Below are positions 7,292 to 14,311 of a stretch of 16,322 nucleotides of DNA, piece after piece; the first letter of the stretch is position 1, and every line of letters starts with the position of its first letter. The position numbers and the translations under genes are program-made. The stretch comes from CBDUQI01 sp965369325 (GTDB lineage Bacteria > Pseudomonadota > Gammaproteobacteria > Steroidobacterales > JBCBZW01). Location: assembly GCA_965369325.1 (NCBI GenBank), contig CBDUQI010000132.1, positions 1 through 16,322 on the forward strand, given 5' to 3'. Below the pieces are notes generated by a model. It ran no database searches. It worked only from the letters and a program-made list of their open reading frames with translations, and was not told where the DNA came from.

Positions 7292-8241
7292 GCCGTTGGT
7301 TGGACCCACGGTTGGTATTGCTGCTGCTAGCGCTGATCGCGGCGTGGCTTGCCTACACTAATCCCATGATGGACGTGCCAAGACATTTGTATCGCTACGT
7401 GTTCGTGGTGGATATTTCCCAGAGTATGAATGTGCAGGATATGGAGGTAGACGGACGACCGGTTAGCCGGTTGCAGTTTACCCGTCATGCCCTGCGTGAA
7501 AGCCTGAGCCGCTTGCCTTGCGGCTCCGAGGCTGGGTTTGCGATGTTCACCGAGCACCGGGTGTTGCTGCTGTTTACCCCGGTGGAGGTGTGCGAACACT
7601 TCTCGGTGCTGGTCGAGACACTGGAACGGTTGGATTGGCGTATTGGTTGGGCTCAGCGCAGCGAGGTGATGAAGGGGATACTGTCCAGTTTGCGCATGAT
7701 TGGGCTGCTGAAGCGGGAAGTGCAGTTGGTATTTATTACCGACGGGCATGAAGCACCGCCTATCCACGCCGATTTTCGTTTGCCAATGACGGACTATCGC
7801 GGCCCGCGAGGATTGGTGCTTGGCGTGGGCGGCGATGAGCCCGTGCAAATTCCCAAACTTAACGCTGACGGGGAACTGATGGGCTACTGGCGGGCCCTTG
7901 ATGTACAGCAACTGGACGCCCACACGATGGGACGCAGTGGTAGTGTGGAAAACGAGGGGGTACAGGGCGTGGACAACACCGCCTTACTCGAGCGCATGGC
8001 TGAGGGCACCGAGCACCTGTCATCCTTGCGCGAATCGCATTTGCGCGAGCTTGCCGCAGAAGCCGGTCTGGTTTATGTGCGCGCTACCAGTCCCGCTCAG
8101 GTAGAGCGTACGTTGCGCAAACGTGATTTCGCTTATCGCACCCAGGCGCGTACGGCAGTGCATTGGGCGCTGGCGCTACTCGCCGCGCTTTGCCTGTTGA
8201 TGGCGGCGGTGTCGAAAATTCCGTCGCGCCCGATCTCCTAG
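7288..8241 (+). CDS. mxaL: MxaL, vWA-domain membrane protein
   Basis: A 317-residue protein with an N-terminal membrane helix (about residues 7-24), a vWA domain and a C-terminal membrane helix (about 291-308). The MIDAS motif is DISQSM (Asp42, Ser44, Ser46), and ITDGHE gives Asp152. It is the last gene of the mxaRSACKL run and the third vWA partner for the MoxR ATPase. The vWA part probably faces the periplasm. The start is a TTG at 7288, overlapping the mxaK stop as TTGA, with a strong GAGGAAG ribosome site 7 nt upstream. No mxaD follows; the next 339 bases hold no gene. Confidence 0.9.
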   Translation: MSRWLDPRLVLLLLALIAAWLAYTNPMMDVPRHLYRYVFVVDISQSMNVQDMEVDGRPVSRLQFTRHALRESLSRLPCGSEAGFAMFTEHRVLLLFTPVEVCEHFSVLVETLERLDWRIGWAQRSEVMKGILSSLRMIGLLKREVQLVFITDGHEAPPIHADFRLPMTDYRGPRGLVLGVGGDEPVQIPKLNADGELMGYWRALDVQQLDAHTMGRSGSVENEGVQGVDNTALLERMAEGTEHLSSLRESHLRELAAEAGLVYVRATSPAQVERTLRKRDFAYRTQARTAVHWALALLAALCLLMAAVSKIPSRPIS

Positions 8242-8580
8242 CACGGGCCAGTTCACGTTATCCGAAACAAACCGTGTCCAGCGGGCGTGGGCGTGCCAAT
8301 AATGGGCGTGTTCAATACCTTTTTGTGATTCGGTTCAGCGAGAAATTCGGCTGACTAAATCTAACCTGGAATCCAGCGAAAAGTTACGCTGCGTAGTTCG
8401 AAGGGCATGATGTTGGTTCAGATGTTTTTGATTTACCGTAATGATGAAAGACTGTCTTTGAAAGGTCTTTTTGGGGTATCACCGCACATTCGGGTCTGAG
8501 CGTTTCGCGTGCCGGTGCTAACCGGCACCCAGCCACAACCACTATCCATGCCATTGGCTTCGCAGCGCGAGGGCATTGAC
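8242..8580. other. Gene-free stretch after mxaL
   Basis: No credible gene is seen in these 339 bases. The heptamer GGGCGTG occurs three times at 8283, 8289 and 8304; this is too short to call a repeat family. A weak AT-rich hairpin near 8447-8472 may end the mxa transcript. The open frame of the next gene extends back to a GTG at 8509, but the better start is 8581. I see no convincing promoter for the downstream gene. Confidence 0.5.
8447..8472 (+). terminator. Weak candidate terminator of the mxa operon
   Basis: AAAGAC (8447-8452) pairs with GTCTTT (8465-8470), followed by two more T bases and then GGGG. The stem is short and AT-rich with a 12-nt loop and a short U-tract, and it lies 200 nt after mxaL. 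It is the only hairpin with a T-run found in this stretch. Confidence 0.22.
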
Positions 8581-9150
8581 ATGGATCTTCAGATAGCGCT
8601 ACCCGTGTTACTCAGCTGGGCAGTGCATTTATCCGACTACAGCGAGCCGGTGCAACCGCCACAACTGCAGTATCGCCCCCACGCATTCTTTGTGCAGGAG
8701 GTGTGTGGCGGCCGTGAATGCAAGGCCGTGGGGTGGTACAACGATCAGGATGTGGTGTACATCGATGAGCGTTTGCGGTACAGCGAAACAAGTTTCGCAC
8801 GCAGTCTGCTCGTGCATGAGTTAATTCATTACCTGCAGCATCACAGCGGCGGCTTCGACTCGCGGTCTTGTGAGGACAGTATCGCTCGTGAGCGAGAAGC
8901 CTACAGCGTTCAAAACAGTTATCTGCTAAGTGCCCAGGCCAGCATCAACCAAATCCGTCCGGCGCCGGTGATTTGCGCCTATGAGACGAGTACGGCGGGC
9001 AATTCAGGCTGGCTCATGCTGGCACCGTTGCACGCGGCGGGCACGCCGAACCTTAAGTTGGGTGCCCCTGTGGCGTATCGAATTCCGGCGCGCCGCCAGC
9101 GCCTCACCACCTGCGTTGCCAGGCACCCCATGACGAGGCGGATGCTCTGA
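8581..9150 (+). CDS. Small HExxH zincin-like metallohydrolase, unknown role
   Basis: A 189-residue protein with the zinc-protease signature HELIH at residues 79-83 (His79, Glu80, His83). A likely third ligand lies in the REREAY segment (Glu106), about 23 residues later, the arrangement of gluzincin-type enzymes. Cys42 and Cys47 (VCGGREC), Cys97 and Cys132 could form disulfides, which suggests export. The N-terminus is hydrophobic (about residues 4-17) but is not a clear signal peptide. The start is ATG 8581 with GAGGG 7 nt upstream; the frame is open back to a GTG at 8509. The Arg-rich C-terminus after residue 170 looks unstructured. Substrate and pathway are unknown, and no neighbour shows a link. 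Similar small HExxH proteins exist as uncharacterised families in proteobacteria. Confidence 0.65.
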   Translation: MDLQIALPVLLSWAVHLSDYSEPVQPPQLQYRPHAFFVQEVCGGRECKAVGWYNDQDVVYIDERLRYSETSFARSLLVHELIHYLQHHSGGFDSRSCEDSIAREREAYSVQNSYLLSAQASINQIRPAPVICAYETSTAGNSGWLMLAPLHAAGTPNLKLGAPVAYRIPARRQRLTTCVARHPMTRRML

Positions 9151-9284
9151 CCTGCAAGTAGCTCTGCGCATTGAACAAGCTCCTGACCGTCGCGTGATAT
9201 GTCGTTTTGATGGGGCGCTTACGACGCGCGCCGGCGCATCCAATGCTCGTGCTAGGGTGACGTATTTGCGGCGATGTTCACTCG

Positions 9285-11117
9285 ATGTCCCAGATTCGAC
9301 CCAAAAGCCTGATGATCGCCGCCTTGACAGCGATTGTTTTAAATTCGAGTTGTCTGGCAGGCGAACCGCAACTGCAAGGACGCATTGAGGGAGTGCTGTC
9401 CACGCAGAGGCTGTCCGGTGTCGCGTGGGCATTGGTCGGGGAGAATGGCGAATCAACGCTAGGCGCTGCCGGTTTTCGCGATTATCCATCACGCACAGAG
9501 TTCACGATAGGCACGCGTTTTCATGTTGGATCGTTAACCAAAAGCCTGATCGCAACCGGGGTGCTGAGGCTCGTTACGCAAGGCGCGATTGAGCTTGACG
9601 CGCCCATCGCAAGCTATCTACCAACTCTCTCTTTCGATAACCCCTGGGACGAGCGTTCGAGCCCGACGGTGCGACACCTGCTGGATCACACCTCCGGTCT
9701 GGAAGATGCCCGTTTGTGGCAGATATTCAGTGAGCGGCCGAGTCCGAATACGCCTCTTGTCAATGCATTTCCTACATCACAAGGCCTGTTGCGGATCCGG
9801 TCACGGCCTGGTGCACGATTTTCATATTCCAACATGGGCTACGCACTACTGGGATTGCTCGTCGAATCGGTGACTGGAAATAGTTATGAGATCTACTTGG
9901 ACGAACACGTTCTGGTTCCGCTCGCCATGCACAACAGCACTTTCGCGTTTACCACGCAGGCAGGTGACTACGCGGACCCAACGCTTGCATGGGGGCATGT
10001 TGATGACGGCTCGCGCTACGCGGCGCGGCCAGGTTTTCTCAGGCCCGCAGGGCAATTTACCACCACAGCGGGCGATCTGAGTCGATTCGCGCAGTTCCTT
10101 CTGAGTGACGGCGTTCTCGATGGCAAGGTCTTTATAGAGGAATCCCTAATGCGCTCGCGAGGCCATGCCTGGGGTACCGAAGCCGCCAACAACGGCCTTG
10201 TTGCAGGCTACGCTTTGGGGCTGGGACGCCGAGATCGACACCGGGTGATCGGCTATTGCCATGGCGGAAACATCGTCGGCTTCGTCTCCATGCTGTGCAT
10301 TTATCCGCACGAGCGCAAAGCGTTCGCCTACAGCGTCAATACGGACAGCGAGTCGGCGGACTACAGCCTCATTGACAGTCTGTTGATCGACGCACTTGCC
10401 GTCGCTGGCGCACCACAGCCTCGTACCCAGGAGCCGGATGCTGACGTGGGGCAGTGGCGTGGTCGATACATCCTGAGCCCGAATCGTTTTCAGACATTTA
10501 GATACCTAGATACGGTGTTTGGCGCCATTAATGTTTTGGGTGACGAGAATGTATTCACGATGGCGTTTTTTCAAAAGAGGTCTCGCCAACTGCGTCCGTT
10601 GGGCGGTCGCCTTTTTTCGGCCGATGATCGCGCAACGTCATCCCATGTTTTTTTGCGAGGCGAAGGGGGGCAGTACCTGATCAGCGATGGATTCAAGACG
10701 TTCGAGAAAGTCCCCACCGCTTACCTGGCAGCACATTGGGTTAGTATATTGCTGGGATTGGCGGGGCTCATCTGGCTGTTCGTGGCCGGCTTAATATCAC
10801 TTGTGCGTTATCGCGCTCGGGCGTTGCGGCGAGCGGAGGCTCCGGCATTCATTGCCGTCGTGTTTCTGTTTGCCCCGTTGCCTCTTTTCGTGGCTCAGTC
10901 GTTCATGGCGCTTGGCGATTTAACCCTCGCAAGCGGTTTGCTTGCGATGACCACCCTTTTACTCCCGGCTGGGATGTTTTTAACGATCATGCGCGTCAAG
11001 GCAATGCAAGAGAAGCCCTTGATGAGCATGATCCACGGCTTGGCAGCAGTGCTTGTGTTGCAGTGGTGTGCGGTGCTCACTGCGGTAGGTATGTTGCCTT
11101 TGAGGCTGTGGATTTAG
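9285..11117 (+). CDS. Beta-lactamase-family serine hydrolase with C-terminal membrane domain
   Basis: A 610-residue protein. An N-terminal signal peptide (about residues 8-25) is followed by a class C beta-lactamase / D-alanyl-D-alanine carboxypeptidase fold. The motifs are SLTK (nucleophile Ser83, base Lys86), YSN (Tyr181-Ser182-Asn183) and HGGN (His326), the last replacing the KTG box. A small domain of about 100 residues follows, then four membrane helices (about 484-506, 519-541, 548-569 and 583-605). Such enzymes are mostly peptidases or esterases, and true antibiotic resistance cannot be inferred. The catalytic domain should face the periplasm, anchored by the tail. The ATG at 9285 lacks a good ribosome site; ATG 9312 is possible. 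It converges with the alpha/beta hydrolase gene and has no visible link to methanol oxidation. Confidence 0.85.
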   Translation: MSQIRPKSLMIAALTAIVLNSSCLAGEPQLQGRIEGVLSTQRLSGVAWALVGENGESTLGAAGFRDYPSRTEFTIGTRFHVGSLTKSLIATGVLRLVTQGAIELDAPIASYLPTLSFDNPWDERSSPTVRHLLDHTSGLEDARLWQIFSERPSPNTPLVNAFPTSQGLLRIRSRPGARFSYSNMGYALLGLLVESVTGNSYEIYLDEHVLVPLAMHNSTFAFTTQAGDYADPTLAWGHVDDGSRYAARPGFLRPAGQFTTTAGDLSRFAQFLLSDGVLDGKVFIEESLMRSRGHAWGTEAANNGLVAGYALGLGRRDRHRVIGYCHGGNIVGFVSMLCIYPHERKAFAYSVNTDSESADYSLIDSLLIDALAVAGAPQPRTQEPDADVGQWRGRYILSPNRFQTFRYLDTVFGAINVLGDENVFTMAFFQKRSRQLRPLGGRLFSADDRATSSHVFLRGEGGQYLISDGFKTFEKVPTAYLAAHWVSILLGLAGLIWLFVAGLISLVRYRARALRRAEAPAFIAVVFLFAPLPLFVAQSFMALGDLTLASGLLAMTTLLLPAGMFLTIMRVKAMQEKPLMSMIHGLAAVLVLQWCAVLTAVGMLPLRLWI

Positions 11118-11184
11118 AACGGGCAAGAGTGGCCATGAGCATCTGTACAGCGTGACCTGCAACGATGAGAGTGAAGGTGGCGGG

Positions 11185-12114
11185 CTAGTCGTGCGCGTTC
11201 GCCCGGACCGTCGCTAACACCTTACGAATGGCGCTGATCACGGTTTCCGGTTCGCTCAGATGTATGTGGTGATCGTGTGTCTGCGCGATGATGGTGTGCG
11301 ACTGCTGCGTGAGTGTGCCCAGATCGCTTTGCATGCTTTGCCACAGGCGTGCCTTTTGCGCCTTGCGCGGATCGGCGGAGATGTCGTCACTGGGGTCGTG
11401 GTGGACCACCACTAAGGGAACGTCAGGTAGGGGGGCTGCGCGGCTGACCTGGCGCGCACTGGTGCGCAGATTGGCTAGTTCTCCGTACAACGCGGTAATG
11501 GAATCCGAACTGTTGGCAAAGGTCTGTGCCATCGGTTTGAGTATTGCCGGTAACCCTGCGGGAATCTCAAACTGGTTGCGGACAAAAAAATTGCGCCCGC
11601 CCGGGTCGGCCGGGGTCAGGCCGGCGCTATCAAAGTTGTCGAACTGATCTTCGTGCGAGGCGTCTACCAGCACCATACCCGCCACTCTTTCAGGATGACG
11701 GCTGGCAAACATGCGCACATTAAAACCGCCAAAAGAATGCCCCACCAGCAGGTACGGACCGGCGATCGAGCCGTAGCCCAGCAGCGCCTGTAACTCCCCG
11801 GCGATGAACTGGCTGCTGCGCGGCGATGGGCCACGGTCACTCCAGCCGTAGCCGGCACGGTCATACACGCAGGCGCGTGTTTCCTCGGCAATCTGCGGAT
11901 GCACACGGGCCCAGTCGAGCGAGGTACCGCCGAGCCCGGAATCAAACAATACGGTGGGTGAGCCCTCACCCAGGCAGTGGATATGCAGACGGTAGCCGCC
12001 CAGCCAGATCAGTGTGCCTGGGGCAGGATACAGACTGGGGTCGTGCGGTGCGCACAGTGCGGTGCTGGCCGTGAGGCAGGCCAGGACCGCCGCTGCGCGC
12101 GATTTAAGACTCAG
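11185..12114 (-). CDS. Exported alpha/beta hydrolase, CTG start proposed
   Basis: A 309-residue alpha/beta-hydrolase-fold enzyme. The nucleophile elbow is GHSFGG (Ser127). The strand-turn LFDSGLGG (56-63) and YDRAGYGWSD (84-93) are typical, and DHHIHLSEPE near the C-terminus holds the likely catalytic His. The first ATG/GTG/TTG-type codon in frame is a TTG at 11949, inside the first conserved strands, so it cannot be the true start. The frame is open back to a TAA at about 12126. The only good candidate is a CTG at 12114-12112, overlapping the upstream gene's TGA as CTGA and preceded by AAGGAAA. From there a signal peptide (about residues 5-22, ending in ALCA) appears. The enzyme is therefore probably periplasmic and coupled to the SoxYZ-like carrier gene. 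Substrate is unknown. Confidence 0.85.
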   Translation of the reverse strand: MSLKSRAAAVLACLTASTALCAPHDPSLYPAPGTLIWLGGYRLHIHCLGEGSPTVLFDSGLGGTSLDWARVHPQIAEETRACVYDRAGYGWSDRGPSPRSSQFIAGELQALLGYGSIAGPYLLVGHSFGGFNVRMFASRHPERVAGMVLVDASHEDQFDNFDSAGLTPADPGGRNFFVRNQFEIPAGLPAILKPMAQTFANSSDSITALYGELANLRTSARQVSRAAPLPDVPLVVVHHDPSDDISADPRKAQKARLWQSMQSDLGTLTQQSHTIIAQTHDHHIHLSEPETVISAIRKVLATVRANAHD

Positions 12115-13001
12115 GAGCTTTCCTTAGATTGCTCCGCGTCCTCCGCTTGGCTGGCGACTGCGCCCTGCTGGCCAAAGTTGTAGCTATGGGTAAACTCCAT
12201 GTCTTTGGTGTCCGTGACGTGGGCGGTCAACTCGCCATCGCCCTCGGGCACAAAGTAGAAGCGGAAGCTCGGGTTCTCGCTGATCGCAAAGCTGGTCTCG
12301 GCGCTGAAAATTTCCTCACCGGCGTACTTTACCGATACCTGGCGGACGAAGTGCGCAGGCGTGTACAGGCGGCTCATCTGGTCCATTTGCATGCCGTTGA
12401 AGTTAGGGTGGCTCACCATCAGCTGCAACAGCTGCGCGCCGGATTCCTCGTCCCGCTCAATCTCGCGAATCTTCATTTTGCCGAGCCGTGCCAGGGCCGC
12501 ATCCGCGTCGGTGCCGGCCGGAGCGGAGCAGCCGCCACTGGCTTTGACGAAGCGGCGACTCATGTACAGCTTGCCATCAGAGGTCTCGGCCACGGCGCGC
12601 ACCGGCATATACTCGTTCACGCGCATGCGCAGGGCCAGATCAGCTTTGCCGCTGCGCGGAGTGAAGTTGAACTTGCCAGCCAGTGGCCCGGGATTTTTAT
12701 CAGCGATCAGCCAGATGGTTTTGACATATCGCTCATCGTTCTGCTCGATTTTGGAGGTGATGGAGATCGGCACAATGGCGCCGTTGTCTGCGCGCACCGG
12801 CGCGTGCAGCTCGATCAGCTCATCCGACTCCTCAATGGCGCGGTCGCCAAAAAAGTGGGTGCGCAGCCCGTTATGCCAAAGCAGATCGTCCGAGGCTGGG
12901 GGCGCGGTGGCACTGGCGGCGCCAGCCTGCGCGAACAAGGCAACAGCCACCAAGGCGGTGGCGTGGCGAGCCCACGGGTGGCGAATACGGGCATAGCTCA
13001 T
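12111..13001 (-). CDS. Quinoprotein-associated SoxYZ-like carrier protein
   Basis: A 296-residue protein resembling a fusion of SoxY and SoxZ, the family described as the quinoprotein dehydrogenase-associated SoxYZ-like carrier. A signal peptide ends at Ala-Ser-Ala (about residues 29-31). The SoxY-like part ends in SGGCSAP with Cys158, the counterpart of the carrier cysteine in the GGCGG tail of SoxY. The SoxZ-like beta domain follows (about 195-275), with segments such as FVRQVSVKYAGEEIF. In sulfur oxidation this cysteine holds the substrate covalently; what it carries here is not known. ATG 13001 has GGAG 7 nt upstream and is preferred over ATG 13043, which would put 14 residues before the signal peptide. 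It follows the MBL hydrolase gene and overlaps the alpha/beta hydrolase start as CTGA. Confidence 0.88.
   Translation of the reverse strand: MSYARIRHPWARHATALVAVALFAQAGAASATAPPASDDLLWHNGLRTHFFGDRAIEESDELIELHAPVRADNGAIVPISITSKIEQNDERYVKTIWLIADKNPGPLAGKFNFTPRSGKADLALRMRVNEYMPVRAVAETSDGKLYMSRRFVKASGGCSAPAGTDADAALARLGKMKIREIERDEESGAQLLQLMVSHPNFNGMQMDQMSRLYTPAHFVRQVSVKYAGEEIFSAETSFAISENPSFRFYFVPEGDGELTAHVTDTKDMEFTHSYNFGQQGAVASQAEDAEQSKESS
12119..12125 (-). promoter_or_regulatory. Ribosome binding site deciding the CTG start of the hydrolase
   Basis: On the minus strand AAGGAAA lies 4 nt (6 nt from the AAGGA core) before the CTG at 12114. It sits in the last codons of the carrier gene and supports start at this CTG rather than at the internal TTG at 11949. 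Confidence 0.5.
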
Positions 13002-13073
13002 GTCTGGCTCCAATTCGATGGGGTGAGTTGTAGTGTAAGACATCCCAGCGCCCGGCGATCCCGGGTGGCGGGA

Positions 13074-14063
13074 CTACTCCCACTCGAGTTCTAAAAACGC
13101 GGTGGCGATATTGCGCCGATGGTACTCATCAAACAGCTCCCAGTCCGGGGCATGCGAATACCCTACCTGGTCCTGAGCAGCGCCCATGTCGCGACCGTCC
13201 GCAATCCATTGACGCAATTCGCGCCTTAGTTCCCGAAGATAGCGCAAGTTGGGCTCCGCCGCAGCTGGCCAGGACAGATTTGTCGGGCCGTGGCCCGGAA
13301 TAACGTGCGCCACTGACTTATTGGTAAGTGCCTCCAGCTGCGCGATCCAGCCGTTGATGCTGGAGTCAATGACCGGCGTGTGATTGACGAACAGCATGTC
13401 GGATAACCAGAGCGTGCCCGTGTGCGGGTCGAATACGCTCAGATCATGGTCGGTATGGGCCGAGGTGTGGGCGGTGAGCTGGAGTTGGCGTCCGCCAAGG
13501 TCCAGGGTTTCAGCGCCTTTTATCAAGCGCGTTGGCAGCACAATGTTGTCCGGATCCAGGATGGCGCCCGCCGCCTCCGCGGCTCGCTGCAGGTACACAT
13601 CTCCGCGTGTCGCCAGCGCTCTGGGCAGTTTGTGATGGCCGATGAACTCCACTTGTTGTCCTTCCAGTGGGGCGGCAAACGCGAGGCTGCCCAGCATGTG
13701 ATCCGGGTGTACATGGGTGGTGAGGACAAAGCACACCGGCGTGTCGGTGATCTGCCGGATTGCGCAGTTGAGCGCCTCGCCTTCGGCTTTGCTGCCGCCG
13801 GTGTCGATCACGGCTACGCACTGCTCGCCCACCACAAAGCCAATATTCGCGAGATTCTCATCCTGATAGATAATGCCGTTGTGGCCCCCGCGCACCCAGA
13901 CGCCGTCACTGACCTGGGTCACCTGCGCCGCCACGCAGTCGGGTGCGCCTTCGCATCCGTTCAACGCAATGGCGGCCAGGGCCACGACGGCCAGGCGGGC
14001 GCAGCAGACGGCCCAGCGGCCCGTGGAACCGGTGTAATGGCCAGCACAATTGAAGGCATCCAT
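13074..14063 (-). CDS. MBL-fold 'quinoprotein relay system' zinc metallohydrolase
   Basis: About 329 residues from ATG 14063. It is a metallo-beta-lactamase fold protein with the zinc motif THVHPDH. Further ligand segments are SAHTDHD, the conserved LWLSDMLF with its bridging Asp, and IPGHGP with the last His. It resembles SoxH and the quinoprotein relay system zinc metallohydrolases found next to SoxYZ-like carriers and PQQ enzymes. The N-terminus has a hydrophobic stretch (about residues 22-34) ending in ALNGC, a relaxed lipobox, so it may be an exported lipoprotein. The start is uncertain: the frame is open to a GTG at 14102 and TTG at 14099, and no clear ribosome site precedes ATG 14063. 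It is the first gene of a minus-strand operon with the carrier and alpha/beta hydrolase. It may hydrolyse what the carrier cysteine holds; this is inference. Confidence 0.87.
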   Translation of the reverse strand: MDAFNCAGHYTGSTGRWAVCCARLAVVALAAIALNGCEGAPDCVAAQVTQVSDGVWVRGGHNGIIYQDENLANIGFVVGEQCVAVIDTGGSKAEGEALNCAIRQITDTPVCFVLTTHVHPDHMLGSLAFAAPLEGQQVEFIGHHKLPRALATRGDVYLQRAAEAAGAILDPDNIVLPTRLIKGAETLDLGGRQLQLTAHTSAHTDHDLSVFDPHTGTLWLSDMLFVNHTPVIDSSINGWIAQLEALTNKSVAHVIPGHGPTNLSWPAAAEPNLRYLRELRRELRQWIADGRDMGAAQDQVGYSHAPDWELFDEYHRRNIATAFLELEWE

Positions 14064-14174
14064 GTGGCCATGCTGGCAGTTTCCGCGCCCGAACTCCAAC
14101 ACCCGACATCGCGTTCGCTGTGACGCAAGCGCGGGATATTATGGTGCGTCGCGTCAACTTGCACTGTCTGCCGA

Positions 14175-14203
14175 TTGGCTTTCCGGCCCGGCGGTTCTAC
14201 ACT
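14175..14203 (+). promoter_or_regulatory. Putative sigma70 promoter of fdhD
   Basis: TTGGCT (14175-14180) and TACACT (14198-14203) are exactly 17 nt apart; each matches four of six consensus bases. Transcription would begin near 14210, leaving a leader of about 100 nt before ATG 14312. The region also separates fdhD from the divergent MBL gene, for which I found no convincing promoter. Confidence 0.45.
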
Positions 14204-14311
14204 CGCGGATCAGGCGGCGCGAACGCCCGGTGTCTCTACGGGGCAGTCGGCGCGGCCGTTTCTGATTCTTTTAGCCGCCTTTGGCCTCACCGGCCGGGAA
14301 CCAATGATCTG

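Noticed and set aside
8283..8310. Three copies of GGGCGTG
   Set aside because: Seven-base copies with irregular spacing in GC-rich DNA are expected by chance; not a CRISPR array or a clear operator.
9285..11117. Antibiotic-resistance beta-lactamase
   Set aside because: The KTG box is replaced by HGGN and there is a membrane tail, which fits the broad serine hydrolase family better; the sequence does not support a resistance claim.
11185..11949. Short version of the alpha/beta hydrolase starting at TTG 11949
   Set aside because: It would start within the conserved first strands and lack the signal peptide that is present in frame upstream.
12129..13094. 321-codon open frame on the plus strand opposite the SoxYZ-like carrier
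   Set aside because: The minus-strand gene has a signal peptide, ribosome site and recognised family; the plus frame shows no motif and is a GC-rich antisense shadow.
14120..14311. 64-codon N-terminal extension of FdhD
   Set aside because: The extension has no FdhD-like sequence, overlaps the proposed promoter, and the family normally begins near the ATG at 14312.
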